Assembly (NCBI GenBank): GCA_016758965.1
Contig: JAEPRB010000009.1
Coordinates: 62,001 to 126,000, forward strand
Direction: 5' to 3'
Length of the DNA: 64,000 nt
Origin: Circinella minor
Taxonomy: Eukaryota; Mucoromycota; Mucoromycetes; Mucorales; Lichtheimiaceae
The position numbers were made by a program, and so were the translations under genes. Below the pieces are notes generated by a model. The model was not told the DNA's origin, did no database searches, and saw nothing but the letters and a program-made list of their open reading frames with translations. Numbering within the stretch: the stretch's first letter is position 1; each line of letters opens with the position of its first letter. Shown here one piece after another: positions 62,439-64,000 of the stretch.

Positions 62439-64000
62439 ATGGAAGTGAAACCACAAGAAAACGATAATAATATTAATAATACATCAATAAATACAAGTAA
62501 TAATCAGGGGTCATCTACGCCTACTACCATGGAGTCCGCCACAACGGAATCGAATTCCAGTACCCCACAACAACAATCACAATCACAAACTCAACAAACT
62601 CAACAAGATACAAAAAAGAAACGAACAGGACCAAAACGGCGGAAAGTAACTCATGGTAATTATATAATCTTTAAATAATTGATAAAAAATTATTTAATTA
62701 ACTATTATTATACAGCATGTGTATATTGTAGACGTTCACATATGACCTGTGATGAAGGTAAATATATAAAAGACATTCAATTAAATAAATAACAGTATAT
62801 TTATATAAATAAATAACAGTATATTTATATAAATAAATAACGCCCTACTTATTTCTCTTCTTTCAGGTCGACCGTGTCAACGATGTATAAAACGGAGTAT
62901 TGGTCATTTATGTCATGACGAACCAAAACATTCCAATAACTCACAGAATAATAATAATGCCAGTAAAAATCGTGCTACAACAACTAATACTAACAATAAT
63001 AGTAGTGGAGCACCTTATATGTCATTAAATAATATGCCTAATGGTGGTAACAGTGGTAGCAGTAGTGGTATGTTTTTTTCTTATTTGTTCATCCAATTCG
63101 TTTTATATTTATCTATTTTTATCATCATTTGATTTATTGATAATAATATTGATTCTTTTAGGATTAAGTGGAAATAGTAATTTAGGAGGGTTACCGATCC
63201 AATTCTTTGGTCAAATGGGTACTGGTCAACTTACATTTGCAAGTGAACATATGGGTAATGAAATTTCAGTTATCAGGTTAGTTAATAGTTTAATTATTTA
63301 TCAATTAAATATTTGTTCAATGAAAATGTGGAAAATAATAATAATAAATCATTAGTAATTTTCTTGACTCATTGGATGGTGATGTTCAAGCAATGTATGG
63401 AAATAATAGTAATAATACAAATAATCAACAAAATGCTGTTACAGCACCTACTGTCAACACAACAGAAAAATTCTTTTTGACTGCTGCAGATCCTTCTGAT
63501 GGTAAATTGGAAGATCGATTAACTGAAGTTATTAATGCCAAATATGAAGCTGGATTTTTAAAACCATATAATTATGTAAATGGTTATGCACGATTACAAA
63601 AATATATGGATAATAAGTGAGTTTCATCATTATATACATACATACATATATATATATATATAAAGAGGGATTTGATGGATGGGGAGAAGAGTTGAAAAAG
63701 CAACAAACATTATTTATTTATTTTTATTCAAGTATATTGATATATCAACTTTCTTTCTTTTTACAAGTATGTCTGCATCAAGTCGACAACGTATTTTGAA
63801 TGTCATGGGTACTTTCCGACCAGCATTCCGATCTGTTGCCCAATCATTGACAGATATAGATTTGATCTTGGTAGAAGAAGCATTTGAACGATTGTTATTG
63901 GTAAGTTAAATGGGATTATTTACGAGAGAAAAAGTTATTTTTTTTAAGATGAGACAAATTGGGAGAGATCAGATAGGATAGGATCGGCTGACTAAAACTC
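62439..64000 (+). CDS. Zn2Cys6 activator, ERT1/AcuK-like (5' part)
   Basis: Partial: cut by the window end. Exons so far: 62439-62655, 62716-62757 (42 nt), 62867-63067, 63162-63276, 63356-63616, 63768-63900, with a further donor at 63901. The zinc cluster is spread over exons 1-3: KKKRTGPKRRKVTH, ACVYCRRSHMTCDEG, RPCQRCIKRSIGHLCHDEP. CxxCxxxHxxCDxGxPCxxCxxRxxxxxC of this exact type marks the ERT1/Rds2/AcuK group, activators of gluconeogenesis and non-fermentable carbon use, which have His in place of the more usual Lys/Arg. Later exons have LEDRLTEVINAKYEAGFLKP and YNYVNGYARLQKYMD, then SRQRILNVMGTFRPAFRS, the region leading to the PAS-like domain. The function in this organism is inferred. 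Confidence 0.9.

Overview
The window reads as nuclear DNA of an early-diverging fungus, most likely Mucoromycota (Mucorales-like). The reasons are AT-rich intergenic DNA full of A/T homopolymers, many short GT-AG introns (mostly 75-180 bp), a UDP-glucose dehydrogenase with strongly biased codons (polyuronide walls are typical of Mucorales), and mobile elements of a fungal kind. The genus is inferred only loosely. I saw no rRNA, tRNA or CRISPR.

Genes in order: a homeodomain transcription factor (1256-2822, +); DNA polymerase epsilon subunit B (3400-5821, +) with E2F/MBF-like sites upstream; a divergent pair made of an intracellular GH43 beta-xylosidase (7294-9281, -) and a 12-TM MFS sugar transporter (9957-12238, +), which looks like a xylo-oligosaccharide uptake and cleavage module; a leucine-rich-repeat protein (13206-15745, -); a double-hotdog acyl-CoA thioesterase (18924-20500, +) that needs a 4-nt exon; a LisH/poly-Q/WD40 corepressor of LEUNIG type (25439-30808, +); eIF2B beta (31260-33290, -); a LITAF-domain protein (41778-43028, +); UDP-glucose 6-dehydrogenase (44319-46321, +); an unidentified coiled-coil protein (54191-55793, +); a small CYSTM protein (56556-56879, -); a CSC1/OSCA-type channel (57687-61621, -); and the 5' part of an ERT1/AcuK-like zinc-cluster activator (62439 onward, +), cut by the window end. 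Exon joins were read by eye and reading phase was checked across each join.

The long stretches between genes are largely a mobile-element landscape. The most notable is a 3888-bp TA-flanked element at 20863-24750 with 137-bp terminal inverted repeats (3 mismatches). It holds a multi-exon gene whose product has a serine-recombinase-like GYARKS motif, a second broken start of a related gene in inverted orientation, and a decayed piece of a Ras GTPase gene. Also present are a 100-bp MITE that supplies the stop codon of an unknown gene, a 708-bp pogo-like element with a CENP-B-type remnant, a 5'-truncated LINE inserted into a MITE with a 14-bp target duplication, and a pair of about 0.6-kb direct repeats about 3.8 kb apart.

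Several orphan exon-like fragments and one pseudogene with three in-frame stops remain unidentified. The gene order shows no operon-like logic apart from the GH43-transporter pair.
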